From Methanomassiliicoccus sp. (GTDB lineage: Archaea; Thermoplasmatota; Thermoplasmata; Methanomassiliicoccales; Methanomassiliicoccaceae), in the NCBI GenBank assembly GCA_018262895.1, contig JADFDJ010000002.1, positions 1 through 64,000 on the forward strand: 64,000 bases of DNA, read 5' to 3'. This document shows positions 8,386 to 17,874 of this stretch, piece after piece. How positions within the stretch are numbered: position 1 is the first letter of the stretch; each line of letters opens with the position of its first letter. The position numbers were made by a program, and so were the translations under genes. Under the pieces are notes generated by a model. It was not told the origin of the DNA. It searched no databases and worked only from the letters and a program-made list of their open reading frames with translations.

Positions 8386-9627
8386 TCAATCGCTCCCCGG
8401 TGATGGTGGGATCTCCTCTGTTGTCGGCATTGCCCTGCGAAATGCCCGCTGTAGGAGCGGGGGCGCTATGAGCGTGGTGGCGATGGACATGAACACCACC
8501 ACCGCGAACAGGGAATCGTTCAGTATGCCCACGCTCAGACCGATGCTGGCAACAATGATGCCGACCTCGCCCCGAGGGCTCATACCGATTCCCACTATGG
8601 TCGCCGATCGGCGACCCAGCGATCTTGCTCCCAGGCCGCAGGCCAGGAACTTGGTCAGCATGGCCACGACGGTGATGGCGACGGCGAACAGGAGCAGATC
8701 GATATCCGCGAAGACCGATAGGCTGACCTGGATTCCCACGAACACGAAGAAGAAGGGGCTCATGAACTCGTTGATGGCCTCGAAGCTCTGCTCGCACGGC
8801 CACCGCTCCTTGTACTCGGCGAACACCATCCCCGCCAGGAAGGCCCCTATTATCGCGGCCAGCCCGAAGACCGATGCCAGGGCGGAAAGGCCGAAGCAGA
8901 CGATCACGGCCAGCATCAGGGGACTAACACGTGAATGTCTCTTTTCCAAGCTACAGACGATGGCATCGGCAGGCTGTGGCTTTATGGCCACGGGGAGGAC
9001 CTTGGTGCTTATCAGGATGACCGTGAGGACGAAGAAGGCGGCCATTCCCGCCACCAGGACGATGTCGATGATGTTCAGCCCTCCTCCGCTCGCCGCCCCG
9101 CTGACGATGGCCAGAACGACCAGTCCGAGTATGTCATCGATCACTGCCGCCCCGATTATCACACGAGACTCTACCGTGTCGCTCAACCTCATGTCCCTTA
9201 TGACCCGGGCGGTGATGCCCACGCTGGTCGCGACCAGGGCGGCACCTATGAACATGGCCTCCGAGGGCGGGTTGTCGAGGGAGACCATCAGCAGATAACC
9301 GGACGCGAACGGCACTATGACCCCTAGGACCGCTACGTAGATGGCCGTCCTCCCCACCTTGCTCAGGTCGGAGAACCTGGTCTCCAGGCCGACAGCGAAG
9401 AGAAGGAAGATGACCCCCAGCTCGGCCAGCAGCTCCAGGAAGCCAAAGTTGGCCTCCACCTGGAGAAGGTCGAACAGGAGTGTATTACCTATGACTATTC
9501 CGGCGATTATCTCCCCCACCACCTGCGGGAGCTTCAGGAACTCGAACCCTATGGCGAACAGGCGGGATGCGAGCACAACGACGAAAAGTAAAGTGAGGAC
9601 TACACTGATATCAAAGTCCACGGCCAT
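8386..9627 (-). CDS. CPA2-type Na+/H+ (Kef-like) antiporter
   Basis: A 413-residue antiporter of the monovalent cation:proton antiporter-2 class with about 12 hydrophobic helices. LKLPQVVGEIIAGIVIGNTLL is the usual first-helix motif and VIDDILGLVVLAIV carries the paired aspartates (DD) that bind the ion. No C-terminal TrkA-N domain is attached. The role is cation or pH homeostasis at the cell membrane. A GTG/ATG start 7 codons upstream is possible, but the ATG at 9627 follows AGGGGG directly and is better. The next gene downstream (HNH-like) is convergent. Confidence 0.9.
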   Translation of the reverse strand: MAVDFDISVVLTLLFVVVLASRLFAIGFEFLKLPQVVGEIIAGIVIGNTLLFDLLQVEANFGFLELLAELGVIFLLFAVGLETRFSDLSKVGRTAIYVAVLGVIVPFASGYLLMVSLDNPPSEAMFIGAALVATSVGITARVIRDMRLSDTVESRVIIGAAVIDDILGLVVLAIVSGAASGGGLNIIDIVLVAGMAAFFVLTVILISTKVLPVAIKPQPADAIVCSLEKRHSRVSPLMLAVIVCFGLSALASVFGLAAIIGAFLAGMVFAEYKERWPCEQSFEAINEFMSPFFFVFVGIQVSLSVFADIDLLLFAVAITVVAMLTKFLACGLGARSLGRRSATIVGIGMSPRGEVGIIVASIGLSVGILNDSLFAVVVFMSIATTLIAPPLLQRAFRRAMPTTEEIPPSPGSD

Positions 9628-9818
9628 CCCCCTATAATAACAGGTCATCCCTCATTATCCTTGCCTTCGGTACCTCTGCGTATGTGTTCGCAACCGCTGA
9701 GCTAAGGAGAGGGGAGCGTTCTAGGACTGCCTACCTCATCTTCATGCATCAGCCAAGATACTGAACGTGCCGCTTTCCTCCAGATGATTTAATCAACATT
9801 GAGCGAGCAACTAGTTGC

Positions 9819-10343
9819 GTGTCCTTAGAGACCTTCTTCGATCCATTGGTAGACCTCTTCCTCGGGAGCTCCCTGGACCCGGTCGTGTACAGCCTCGGCT
9901 TTTTCTTCTATGTGGTATTGTCCCACACGGTCATCCCCACCCCTCTGGAGGTGGGCCTGGTGATCAACATGGGGGGTCCCCCGCCCATGTGGATCAGGAC
10001 GCTGATAGTGGGGGCCGGCATGATGGTCGGTGCAAGCCTGGTATTCCTGTTCGGTACGAGGCTGGAGGATCGTTTGGACGATCTAGGTAGGAGGCATAGG
10101 TACCTAGGAACCCTGCTTAACGTTCTGCAGGGATTCGTGGCCCGCACCCGGTATCTAGGCCTCTTTCTGATAATGTCCATCCCTGGCATGATCGATACCG
10201 TGCCTCTCTACCTGTTCGCCCTCTTCAATCGACGCAACGTCATGAAATTTCGCTTCTTCGCCCTTACGATCTTCTTTGCCGGAATAGTTCGGGCAACACT
10301 GTTCTACATCATCCTGCTCCTGTTCGGAGTGGCCATCCTCTGA
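9819..10343 (+). CDS. polytopic membrane protein, weakly VTT/DedA-like
   Basis: 174 residues with four or five hydrophobic helices. An amphipathic N-terminus is followed by SHTVIPTPLEVGLVINMGG, which resembles the re-entrant loop (proline-rich, then small residues) of VTT/DedA or SNARE-associated family membrane proteins. A charged central loop (RLEDRLDDLGRRHR) and two C-terminal helices follow. Those families scramble or flip lipids, but the match here is loose and the function is unproven. The start is a GTG. It stands alone between the antiporter and the symporter. Confidence 0.65.
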   Translation: MSLETFFDPLVDLFLGSSLDPVVYSLGFFFYVVLSHTVIPTPLEVGLVINMGGPPPMWIRTLIVGAGMMVGASLVFLFGTRLEDRLDDLGRRHRYLGTLLNVLQGFVARTRYLGLFLIMSIPGMIDTVPLYLFALFNRRNVMKFRFFALTIFFAGIVRATLFYIILLLFGVAIL

Positions 10344-10476
10344 CCGATCAGCACCATCCTCGGACCAAAGCAGCGGTGCGATGCCGAAAGGATAATCACT
10401 GGACCGATCGGGGGCGGGCACATCATCAGGCATTTGGCCATATTTCTTTCGAGGATGGACAGCTGACCTTCTTCTC

Positions 10477-11769
10477 CTATTGGAAGACCGCCTGAATTAT
10501 GCTGAGCAGGGTGACGGCGATCAGAACCACGGGAACGACGTACCGGGTCAGCATTATGACGATGCCACCCCAACGCTCACCGATCTCTGAGGTGATCTCC
10601 TTCTTGTCAAGGTACCAGGAGAAGACCACGGAGATGAGGACGCCCGCCAGGGGTAGCCCATAGCTTCCCACCGTCTCGTCCATCAGGTCCAATATCCTCC
10701 TTCCACCGACCATCAGCTCGGCCTGGCTGTAGCTCAGGGCGGAGAGCATGCCCACCGCGACGGTTCCCACGGTTAGGTAGGCAGCGGTCCGTTTGCGGGA
10801 TATCCCGAGCTTTTCCATGACCACGGTCACATTGACCTCCAGCATGGATATGGCGGAGGTGAGGGCGGCAAAGAACAGGAGGGTGAAGAACGCTATCGCC
10901 AGTATGTTCCCGTATGGGATGCTGTCGAAGGCGATGGGGAGGGTGACGAAGGCCAGCTCCGCCCCCAGGGTTGGCTCCAGCCCCACTGTGAACGCTATGG
11001 GGAAGATGACCAGCCCGGCGAGTATAGCGACCGATATGTCCGCGAAGGTGATGATCATGGACGACCGAGGTATGCTCACGTTACGCTCCAGATAGCCGCC
11101 GTAGGTCATCAGGATCCCGTAACCCACCGACAGCGAGAAGAACGCCTGGCCGAAGGCAGCGCTCCATATATCTGCCCGTGACAGAACGGAGAGATCAGGG
11201 GTGAAGAGGAAGTCCAGACCGGAGCTGAAACCGTCCAGGGTGGTTGCGAACAGTGCCAGCGCGATAAGTATGATGAAGGACAGGGGGATCACCGCCGTGA
11301 CTATCCTCTCGATCCCCCCCTTGACCCCCAGCGAGACGACCAGGCCGGAGAGGGCCGCGGCCATGATGAAGAAGACGATGGGCAGGTATGTTGATATGAA
11401 CTCGGAGAACTGGGGCTCGGTCCCTGAAATGGAGAAGATGACGTAGGCCAAGGTCCATCCGGTGATGACCAGGTAGTAGCTCATAAGGAGGAACAGGAGT
11501 ATGGAGATGATCCATCCCAGAGGTTTGAACTTCGATCTGACGAAAGAGAAGGAGGAGACCACGTCCTTCTTGAGGCGCCTCCCCACCGCCAGCTCCAGCA
11601 CCATCAACGGGACGGCGAACAGGAAGACAGCGATAAGATAGGGGAGAAGGTATGCACCGCCGCCGTTCTCCCCCAGGACGGAGGAGAACCGCCAGATGTT
11701 ACCTATCCCGACAGCGGAGCCGATGGCGGCAAGTATAAAGATGGGACCGGACGACCACTTCTCTGTCAA
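10477..11769 (-). CDS. sodium:neurotransmitter symporter family (SNF) transporter
   Basis: 430 residues with 11-12 transmembrane helices. The N-terminus AAIGSAVGIGNIWRFSSVLGENGGGAYLLPY has the unwound helix-1 motif (GxAVGxGNxWRF) and the following glycine-rich tract diagnostic of LeuT/NSS-fold transporters. Homologues take up amino acids or similar solutes with sodium. The start is a TTG seven bases after a perfect GGAGG, which fixes the N-terminus. A strong AT-rich TATA region lies just upstream (around 11806-11825). The substrate is not predictable. Confidence 0.92.
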   Translation of the reverse strand: MTEKWSSGPIFILAAIGSAVGIGNIWRFSSVLGENGGGAYLLPYLIAVFLFAVPLMVLELAVGRRLKKDVVSSFSFVRSKFKPLGWIISILLFLLMSYYLVITGWTLAYVIFSISGTEPQFSEFISTYLPIVFFIMAAALSGLVVSLGVKGGIERIVTAVIPLSFIILIALALFATTLDGFSSGLDFLFTPDLSVLSRADIWSAAFGQAFFSLSVGYGILMTYGGYLERNVSIPRSSMIITFADISVAILAGLVIFPIAFTVGLEPTLGAELAFVTLPIAFDSIPYGNILAIAFFTLLFFAALTSAISMLEVNVTVVMEKLGISRKRTAAYLTVGTVAVGMLSALSYSQAELMVGGRRILDLMDETVGSYGLPLAGVLISVVFSWYLDKKEITSEIGERWGGIVIMLTRYVVPVVLIAVTLLSIIQAVFQ

Positions 11770-12049
11770 TGAACAACCTCCAAAGGCAACTGGTATCGTT
11801 GGGATTTTTTATTATTTAATACATGGTGTGAACTGCTGAAGAGGCTGATGCCAACGCCCCATCTCAGCCCTACATCGTCGTGGTCCATCCATTTTTTCAA
11901 CCCCAAGCATTGGACCGCTCGTTGATGGTATAAGGCGAACCCCTACCTCATCCTCACATCATCTGGACCAAAGGAACCACTCAATAATGTGGGCTTTGCA
12001 CCGTCACACCTCTGACCGCCGGTCTGGATTATATCAAGGCCCGGTTTTT

Positions 12050-12517
12050 TTACTCGAAGAGGTCTTTGCCCTTATGAAATAGCTCCAAGCTGACCAGCTC
12101 ACCAACCAGCCTACCCTCATCATCCACCACGGGCAGGGAGTCCCACCGGTTCTTGATCATCATGTTGAGGGCATCGGTGATCCTGGTCTCCCTTCTTACA
12201 GCGGTGACCTTCCGCAGAGCGCTGCCGATGTCGTCCTTGAGCGCATCGCGCATGAAACGAATGAAGGACAGGGTGCTCCCACCCATCACCCCCACCTTGT
12301 AACCGATCATCTCGAGCACGGCCGCCGTGCTGACAGCACCGACGAGCTTCATGTCATCGTCCACAACATAGACGACATGGGAGGTCGGGTTCCGGAGCAT
12401 CTCCTCAATGGCATCCCTCATCTTCGTCCCCTGTCGTATCACCACTGGCTCCTGAACTAGTATCTCGTAGACATCTCCGACCAGAGTATCGTGGAAACTT
12501 TTCTCGATCTCGACCAT
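12050..12517 (-). CDS. CBS domain-pair protein
   Basis: 155 residues made of two CBS domains (about 15-70 and 90-150) with the typical PVVDDEGRLVGELVS ends. CBS pairs bind adenosine nucleotides or SAM and act as energy or ion-status sensors. The middle segment (GYKVGVMGGSTLSFIRFMRD) joins the two halves. There is no attached enzyme. It lies 76 bases downstream of the DUF389 gene on the same strand and may be co-transcribed with it. Its partner is unknown. Confidence 0.85.
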   Translation of the reverse strand: MVEIEKSFHDTLVGDVYEILVQEPVVIRQGTKMRDAIEEMLRNPTSHVVYVVDDDMKLVGAVSTAAVLEMIGYKVGVMGGSTLSFIRFMRDALKDDIGSALRKVTAVRRETRITDALNMMIKNRWDSLPVVDDEGRLVGELVSLELFHKGKDLFE

Positions 12518-12593
12518 GTGATACCCAATTAGAACCTCTTGTTAATGACATCTTTTGTTGCCGAACGGAGGCAGGGCCTGTTTAAGAGGATGG

Positions 12594-13742
12594 CTAAGCT
12601 ATCTGTATCATGCGCTCGGCCGCGAGCAGGATGACCGCCAGGACTATGAACAGGATTATCCAGACGCCTACCGCCGTGAAGGCCGATCGTTTTGCCTTCT
12701 CCTCTTCACGCCATTCAGAGGGCCATACACCGAGGGAGATGAACACGATGGTACCGGCAAGGTTGATGCCGATGAGGTTGCTTACCAGGAGGAGCAGGGA
12801 CTGGGATGCATAGTAATACTCTCCCGCTCCCAACAGCAGACCGGTAACAACCAGCGGGGGCATAAGCGCTGCGGCCACCGTCACTCCGACCAGGGACGTA
12901 CCCGCGCCTATGGCGAAGAACAAGGCGGCCGCCGCCCCCGCGGCCAGTCCAATGATGGCATCCCCTATGCTCACCTTGGTCCTGAGCGCGATCTCATTGA
13001 TGGTGGGATCAACATGAAGGAAAACTCCGAAGACGAAGGAGAGCACCAGGGCAAGGAGCAGGCCGGAGCCCAGAGTGATCAGGGCTTTCCTAGCGAGGTT
13101 CTTATTGGCGAGAGTGGTGGACAGGGATAGGGCGACATTGGGCGTGAGCAGGGGAGCGATGACCATGGCCCCGATGATCACCGCGATGTTGTTCTCGACC
13201 AGCCCCACTGCGGCCACGATGACGGAGAGTATGACCAGCGCAACATAGTTGACGTTGACCTTGACGGCATCGCTGAGGTCCGAGTACAGCTCATCTCTGC
13301 TTATCCTCCTTTTCTTCCTCTGCTTATCATTCTGGGTCTTCTTCTCAGGAACGACCTTCTCTCCCTCCGCCGGGACGGGGCTTGCACCTGCCCCCTCGGT
13401 CCTATCAGCGATCGAAGGTACCGATCCCTCTGACCTTTTCATCGCCTCTGCTCTTCCTTTCTCTTTTTCCTCTTTCTCCTTCTCCTCTATCGGCCTGTAT
13501 TCAGGTATGGTCGCTCCCAACTGCAGAATGTTGATCCTGAAACCTTTGAAGGTGGAGAAGACCTCCTTGAAGCGCATGGTGACCGCCTCGGTCTCCTCGG
13601 CATCGAGGATAATGCGGACCATCATCAGCTCCTCGCCCAGCGGGATCCTGGGGAGTTCCTCCACCTCTTCCTCTTGGATAAGCTCCTCCACCCTCTTCGT
13701 CAGGGAGGTCGGAACGATGATCTCTACCAGCCTGAGCGACAT
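12594..13742 (-). CDS. DUF389 (TIGR00341-like) membrane protein
   Basis: 382 residues. An N-terminal soluble ferredoxin-like region (1-80) is followed by a charged Lys/Glu-rich linker (about 84-150). A hydrophobic DUF389 core then follows with about six helices, including IIGAMVIAPLLTPNVALSLS and AAALMPPLVVTGLLLGAGE, the conserved tracts of this family. The function of the family is unknown; a transporter or channel is suspected. The proximity to a CBS-pair gene on the same strand suggests nucleotide-linked control, but this is only contextual. The ATG is the natural start because it begins the conserved MSLRLVEIIVP domain. Confidence 0.85.
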   Translation of the reverse strand: MSLRLVEIIVPTSLTKRVEELIQEEEVEELPRIPLGEELMMVRIILDAEETEAVTMRFKEVFSTFKGFRINILQLGATIPEYRPIEEKEKEEKEKGRAEAMKRSEGSVPSIADRTEGAGASPVPAEGEKVVPEKKTQNDKQRKKRRISRDELYSDLSDAVKVNVNYVALVILSVIVAAVGLVENNIAVIIGAMVIAPLLTPNVALSLSTTLANKNLARKALITLGSGLLLALVLSFVFGVFLHVDPTINEIALRTKVSIGDAIIGLAAGAAAALFFAIGAGTSLVGVTVAAALMPPLVVTGLLLGAGEYYYASQSLLLLVSNLIGINLAGTIVFISLGVWPSEWREEEKAKRSAFTAVGVWIILFIVLAVILLAAERMIQIA

Positions 13743-13958
13743 GGACGCAATGTGTATTGACCGCTCTTGGGAATAATGATTGCCGTTCCATCGACGATCA
13801 TCAATCGCTGTGACGACGGCATCACTATTCCGTCCTCATTGCAGGGCGTCTCGATTAGGATACTGGAGGGGCTTGAGCGATGGGGCCGATCGAAGCCGCT
13901 GAATGCGACATGGATCGCCACAAGCGGCCGTCCATCCGGTCCTGGCCCGACTAGACCT

Positions 13959-14885
13959 TCACTCCTCGTAAGGGAACAGGTCAGTGCTGAGGTACCTCTC
14001 CCCGGAGTCCGGAGCCAGCGTCACCACCTTCTTCCCCTTCCCGAGCTCCTTGGCCACCTGCAGCGCGGCGAACACCGCGGCCCCAGAGGAGGTGCCGACG
14101 AAGATGCCCTCCCTCCTCGCCAGCTCACGGGCGGTGGCCTTGGCGTCCTCGTCCCGCACCTGGACGATGCGGTCGATCTTCTTGACATCGAGCACCGAGG
14201 GGACGAAGCCGGCACCGATGCCCTGGATGGTGTGGATGCCAGGTCTGCCGCCGGACAGCACTGGGGACGCCCACGGCTCCACAGCTACGAGCAGAGCCTT
14301 GCTTCCAGCCTCTCTGAGTCTCCTTCCTACTCCAGTGATCGTACCGCCGGTGCCGACCCCGGCGACGAACGCGTCCAGGTCCGGTAGGTCCTGGAGGACC
14401 TCCAGCCCCGTGGCATCATAGTGGGCCTGGGGGTTCGCGGGGTTTTCGAACTGCTGGGGCATGAAGGCGTTCGGCCTCTCCACGGCAATGCTCCTGGCGG
14501 CCTCTATCGCCGCCCTCATGCCGCCTGCCTTGGGGGTGAGCACGAGCTCCGCACCCATGGCCCTCAGCAGCTTCCTGCGCTCCAGGGACATGCTCTCCGG
14601 CATCGTCAGGACCAGCCCGTAGCCCTTGACCGCGCACACCATGGCCAGCCCGATTCCGGTGTTCCCCGACGTGGGCTCCACGACCACGATGTCCGTGCCC
14701 GGGCGCAGCCTGCCGTCCCTCTCGGCCTGCTCGATCATGACCAGAGCGGCCCGGTCCTTCACCGACCCCATGGGGTTGAAGGACTCCAGCTTGACGTGCA
14801 CCTCAGCGCAGTCCGCCGATGGGAGCCGGTTAAGGCGTACCAGGGGCGTTCTCCCAACGGTTTCCAGTACGTTACTGTACCTCAT
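13959..14885 (-). CDS. cysK: cysteine synthase (O-acetylserine sulfhydrylase type)
   Basis: A 308-residue PLP enzyme that makes cysteine from O-acetyl- or O-phosphoserine and sulfide. The PLP lysine is K43 in NPMGSVKDRAA, the phosphate and substrate loop is PTSGNTG (about 71-77), and the PLP-phosphate glycine loop is GVGTGGTITG (about 176-185). The length is that of CysK/CysM. GGGTGACATC directly precedes the ATG and gives a strong start. The gene is monocistronic. Few euryarchaeal methanogens rely on CysK alone, since many use SepCysS, so this may be an acquired route. The acceptor substrate cannot be told from the sequence. Confidence 0.93.
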   Translation of the reverse strand: MRYSNVLETVGRTPLVRLNRLPSADCAEVHVKLESFNPMGSVKDRAALVMIEQAERDGRLRPGTDIVVVEPTSGNTGIGLAMVCAVKGYGLVLTMPESMSLERRKLLRAMGAELVLTPKAGGMRAAIEAARSIAVERPNAFMPQQFENPANPQAHYDATGLEVLQDLPDLDAFVAGVGTGGTITGVGRRLREAGSKALLVAVEPWASPVLSGGRPGIHTIQGIGAGFVPSVLDVKKIDRIVQVRDEDAKATARELARREGIFVGTSSGAAVFAALQVAKELGKGKKVVTLAPDSGERYLSTDLFPYEE

Positions 14886-15512
14886 GATGTCACCCTCTCA
14901 TGCCACCTGTCAGCTCGTACGAGATTAGTTCTCAGCGGCCTCCGCGACGGCCCTCCATCGATCATCATAGGTATCACACGTTCTTTGGACGCAGTGCACG
15001 GCAGAAACAATCTGTCCGGTGGCACCCGCGGCAAGGCCCTTCGCTGGACCTTTCGCTACGCTCGTCTCGACCGATGTCCTCGAGCCGCCTCTCCTCGTTT
15101 CTCCCTCAAGGCTCTCACTTCCGCTTCCGGCGAGCACATCCAATTCACGCCTCGCCATCGGAATAACGATTGTTAATTTATTAATTGTCCTGTACCGGGA
15201 TCGGTCATAGACGGAAGGGTGGTGCCTGGGCACACCGCGATTGGAGCAAAGACCTCAGATCATCGTTTTTCAGGACCATCCTGTTAGGGACCATTTTAAT
15301 ATAACGGGGTCTACAATTGTTAATTGTTTTGTTCGAATATCCTCAGGATCGGACGCAAAGGAGCGGTGAAGATAACGTTCGCGAGGAAGCTTCAAGCTGT
15401 TTTTCACATTGGCCCGGGAGGGGATGTGAGGGAAGGGGGGAGGTGCAAAAGCGTCCTTCGGATCGCCTGGGCTGGTTAATCTCTTCATTCAACAACGGGG
15501 GGTCATAATGAC
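14886..15512. other. 627-base divergent region between cysK and the carotenoid operon
   Basis: No convincing gene. It contains two AT-rich sites that share ATTGTTAATT (15169-15178 and 15316-15325) and a TATA box at 15293-15303. About 190 bases of probable crt leader follow, rich in G-runs near 15415-15440. Short open frames here lack ribosome binding sites and resemble no known protein. Confidence 0.5.
15293..15327 (+). promoter_or_regulatory. TATA box and overlapping operator of the carotenoid operon
   Basis: TTTTAATATAA (15293-15303) is a good archaeal TATA box. Ten bases downstream, ACAATTGTTAATTGT (15313-15327) is a dyad with 6-bp perfect arms and a 3-bp centre. It lies where the transcript should begin, a position expected for a repressor site. 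A related ATTGTTAATT site is 147 bases upstream. The cognate regulator is unknown. Confidence 0.5.
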
Positions 15513-16994
15513 ATGAAGGACGTGATAGTGGTCGGAAGCGGGTTCGGAGGACTCGCGCAGGCAGCGCTCCTGGCCAAGGATGGCCACAAGGTCAGGGTGT
15601 TCGAGAAGAACGAGCAGCCGGGAGGCCGAGCGAGCGTGTACTCGGAGAAGGGCTACACCTTCGACATGGGCCCGTCCTGGTACCTCATGCCGGACGTCTT
15701 CGAGCGTTACTTCCAGGGGTTCGGGAAGAGGCCGTCGGAGCTGTTCGACCTTGTGCGCCTGGACCCATCTTACAGAATATTCTTCGGGGACCAGAAGCAG
15801 GTCGACATATCCTCGGAGCTGGAGGCCAACTACGCGCTCTTCGACACCCTGGAGGAGGGCGGGGGCGACAAGCTGCGGACGTACCTGGACGAGTCAAGGG
15901 AGAAGTATGACGTGGCGATAAAGGAGCTGCTGTACAGGGACTATAACAAGCTCACGGATTTCCTCGACCGACGACTTCTGGCCCAGGGACGGAAGCTGCA
16001 CCTCTTCGAGAACCTGGACTCCTTCGTCAACAAGCACTTCACGAGCGATGAGGCGAAGAAGATCGTGGAGTACTCGGTCGGCTTCCTCGGGGGTTCGCCC
16101 AAGAACACGCCATCGTTCTACCACATCATGTCCCACATCGACTTCAACCTCGGCGTGTGGTATCCTCGGGGAGGGATGAGGGAGATCGCGGCCAAGATGG
16201 TCGAGCTTTGCGAGGACATGGGCGTGGAGTTCAGGTACAACGAGCCGGTGACGAGGCTCGAGTTCGAAGGCCGGAGGGTGAAAGGGGTGGTGACTCCACA
16301 GGGCTCCTACTCTGCGGACATCGTGGTGATGAACGCTGACTACGCTCACTCCGAGCTCGAGCTGGTCGACCCCAAGCACCGCAGCTATAGCGAAAGATAT
16401 TGGGAGAAGAGGGTCCTCGCCCCCTCAGCGATGGTGGCTTATCTCGGGGTCAACAGGAAGGTGGAGCAGCTGGTCCACCACAACCTGTTCCTCGATGAGG
16501 ACTGGGCCAACGGCTTCGAGGCCATCTTCGATCGCAACAACCACAAATGGCCGGATACACCTTCCTACTACGTCAACGTCCCCTCGCGCACCGATCCCAC
16601 CGCCGCGCCGGACGGTTGCGATACCCTCTTCGTGCTCATCCCCCTGTCCCCGGGGCTCGAGGACACGCCAGAGCTCAGGGAGGCGTTCTACGACAGGATC
16701 ATGGGCGATCTGGAGCGCAAGTTAGGCACCGACATTCGATCCAGCATAGAGGTCAAGCGCATCTTCGCCCTCAACGACTTCAAGGAGCGTTACAACGCTT
16801 ACGAGGGTACCGCCCTGGGCCTCAGCCACACACTAGGACAGACCGCGCTTTTCCGTCCGGTCCACCGCAGCAAGAAGGCTGATAATCTCTATTATACCGG
16901 CCACTACTGCCATCCGGGCATCGGCGTCCCCATGGTGCTCATATCGTCACAGATAGTGAGGGACCTGATAGCCAAGGGCACAAAGGGGGCGTGA
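15513..16994 (+). CDS. crtI: phytoene desaturase (CrtI type)
   Basis: A 493-residue FAD-dependent desaturase that introduces double bases of conjugation into phytoene on the way to lycopene. The N-terminal dinucleotide-binding fold is VVGSGFGGLAQAALLAKDGHKV, followed by EKNEQPGGRAS and the CrtI-type DMGPSWYLMPDVF. The C-terminal motif GHYCHPGIGVPMVLISSQ is the second FAD-contact region of the family. It is the first gene of a three-gene operon and stops one base before crtB. The leader is about 190 bases. The number of desaturation steps cannot be predicted. Confidence 0.95.
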   Translation: MKDVIVVGSGFGGLAQAALLAKDGHKVRVFEKNEQPGGRASVYSEKGYTFDMGPSWYLMPDVFERYFQGFGKRPSELFDLVRLDPSYRIFFGDQKQVDISSELEANYALFDTLEEGGGDKLRTYLDESREKYDVAIKELLYRDYNKLTDFLDRRLLAQGRKLHLFENLDSFVNKHFTSDEAKKIVEYSVGFLGGSPKNTPSFYHIMSHIDFNLGVWYPRGGMREIAAKMVELCEDMGVEFRYNEPVTRLEFEGRRVKGVVTPQGSYSADIVVMNADYAHSELELVDPKHRSYSERYWEKRVLAPSAMVAYLGVNRKVEQLVHHNLFLDEDWANGFEAIFDRNNHKWPDTPSYYVNVPSRTDPTAAPDGCDTLFVLIPLSPGLEDTPELREAFYDRIMGDLERKLGTDIRSSIEVKRIFALNDFKERYNAYEGTALGLSHTLGQTALFRPVHRSKKADNLYYTGHYCHPGIGVPMVLISSQIVRDLIAKGTKGA

Positions 16995-16995
16995 C

Positions 16996-17874
16996 ATGGT
17001 GGACGAGAGGCTCCGATCCATATTCAAGGAGGGCAGCAAGACCTACTACAACTCCACCATCTTCTTCCGCCGTGAGGTCAAGGAGGACGTGTTCAAGCTC
17101 TACGCGTTCGTCAGGGTGGCCGACGATCTTGTGGACGCGATACCCCAGAAGGTCGAGGAGTTCTACCGCTTCAGGGAGAGGTTCTACGCTGCCCTGGAGG
17201 GCGAGGAGGTGGATGATATCGTCATCACCTCCTTCGTCGAGCTGTATCGACGCAAAGGGTTCCAGCGGGAGTGGGTGGACGCCTTCCTGCGCTCCATGGA
17301 GATGGACCTTGGCACGCGCTCCTACCAGACCATGAGCGACCTGCAGGTCTACCTGTACGGCTCCGCGGAGGTGGTCGGGCTGATGATGGCCCGCATCATG
17401 GAGCTTCCGGAGTCCTCCTACCCCTACGCGCGGCACCTGGGGAGGGCGATGCAGTACATCAACTTCATCCGGGACATCCAGGAGGATAACAGGCTGGGCC
17501 GGTCCTACTTTCCTCAGGAGGAGCTTCTGAAGTACGGCCTGCCGGACCTGAAGGAGTCGACGGTGAGGATGCATCCAGAGATGTTCAGGCAGTTCGTGAG
17601 GGCCCAGATCAGGAAGTACATGGAATGGCAGCGGATCGCCGAGAAAGGATTTGGTGCGATCCCCAAGCGGGACCTGGTGGCCATCAAGACCGCCGCCGAC
17701 ATGTACAAGTTCACCGCCACCAAGATCTACTCCCGGCCGATGAGGGTGTTCCACAGGAAGGTCAAGCCCTCGCTGGGCAGGATCATGATCGGTTACTCGA
17801 GGAACCGCCTCTGCCCCCTGGTCAACCGCCAGTATCCGGCCCGGGGCCGCATCAAGGGAGATTATGACGAGTGA
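16996..17874 (+). CDS. crtB: phytoene synthase (CrtB type)
   Basis: A 292-residue head-to-head prenyl synthase that joins two geranylgeranyl diphosphates into phytoene. Both magnesium-binding aspartate motifs are intact: VADDLVDAIP (D-x3-D) near residue 40 and RDIQEDNRLGRSYFP near 165. The length is that of bacterial and archaeal CrtB. The ATG follows the crtI stop after one base, and the stop overlaps the start of the UbiA-type gene by 11 bases, so the three genes are tightly coupled. A squalene synthase reading is less likely given its position beside crtI. Confidence 0.93.
   Translation: MVDERLRSIFKEGSKTYYNSTIFFRREVKEDVFKLYAFVRVADDLVDAIPQKVEEFYRFRERFYAALEGEEVDDIVITSFVELYRRKGFQREWVDAFLRSMEMDLGTRSYQTMSDLQVYLYGSAEVVGLMMARIMELPESSYPYARHLGRAMQYINFIRDIQEDNRLGRSYFPQEELLKYGLPDLKESTVRMHPEMFRQFVRAQIRKYMEWQRIAEKGFGAIPKRDLVAIKTAADMYKFTATKIYSRPMRVFHRKVKPSLGRIMIGYSRNRLCPLVNRQYPARGRIKGDYDE

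Noticed and set aside
9692-9712. tRNA-like D-arm sequence (TTAGCTCAGCGGT on the minus strand) between the antiporter and the VTT-like gene
   Set aside because: No matching D-stem partner, anticodon arm or T-loop TTCGA follows, so it is at most a chance match or a distant tRNA relic.
14925-15233. 102-codon frame between cysK and crtI
   Set aside because: It spans the AT-rich regulatory sites and has no recognisable start or family.
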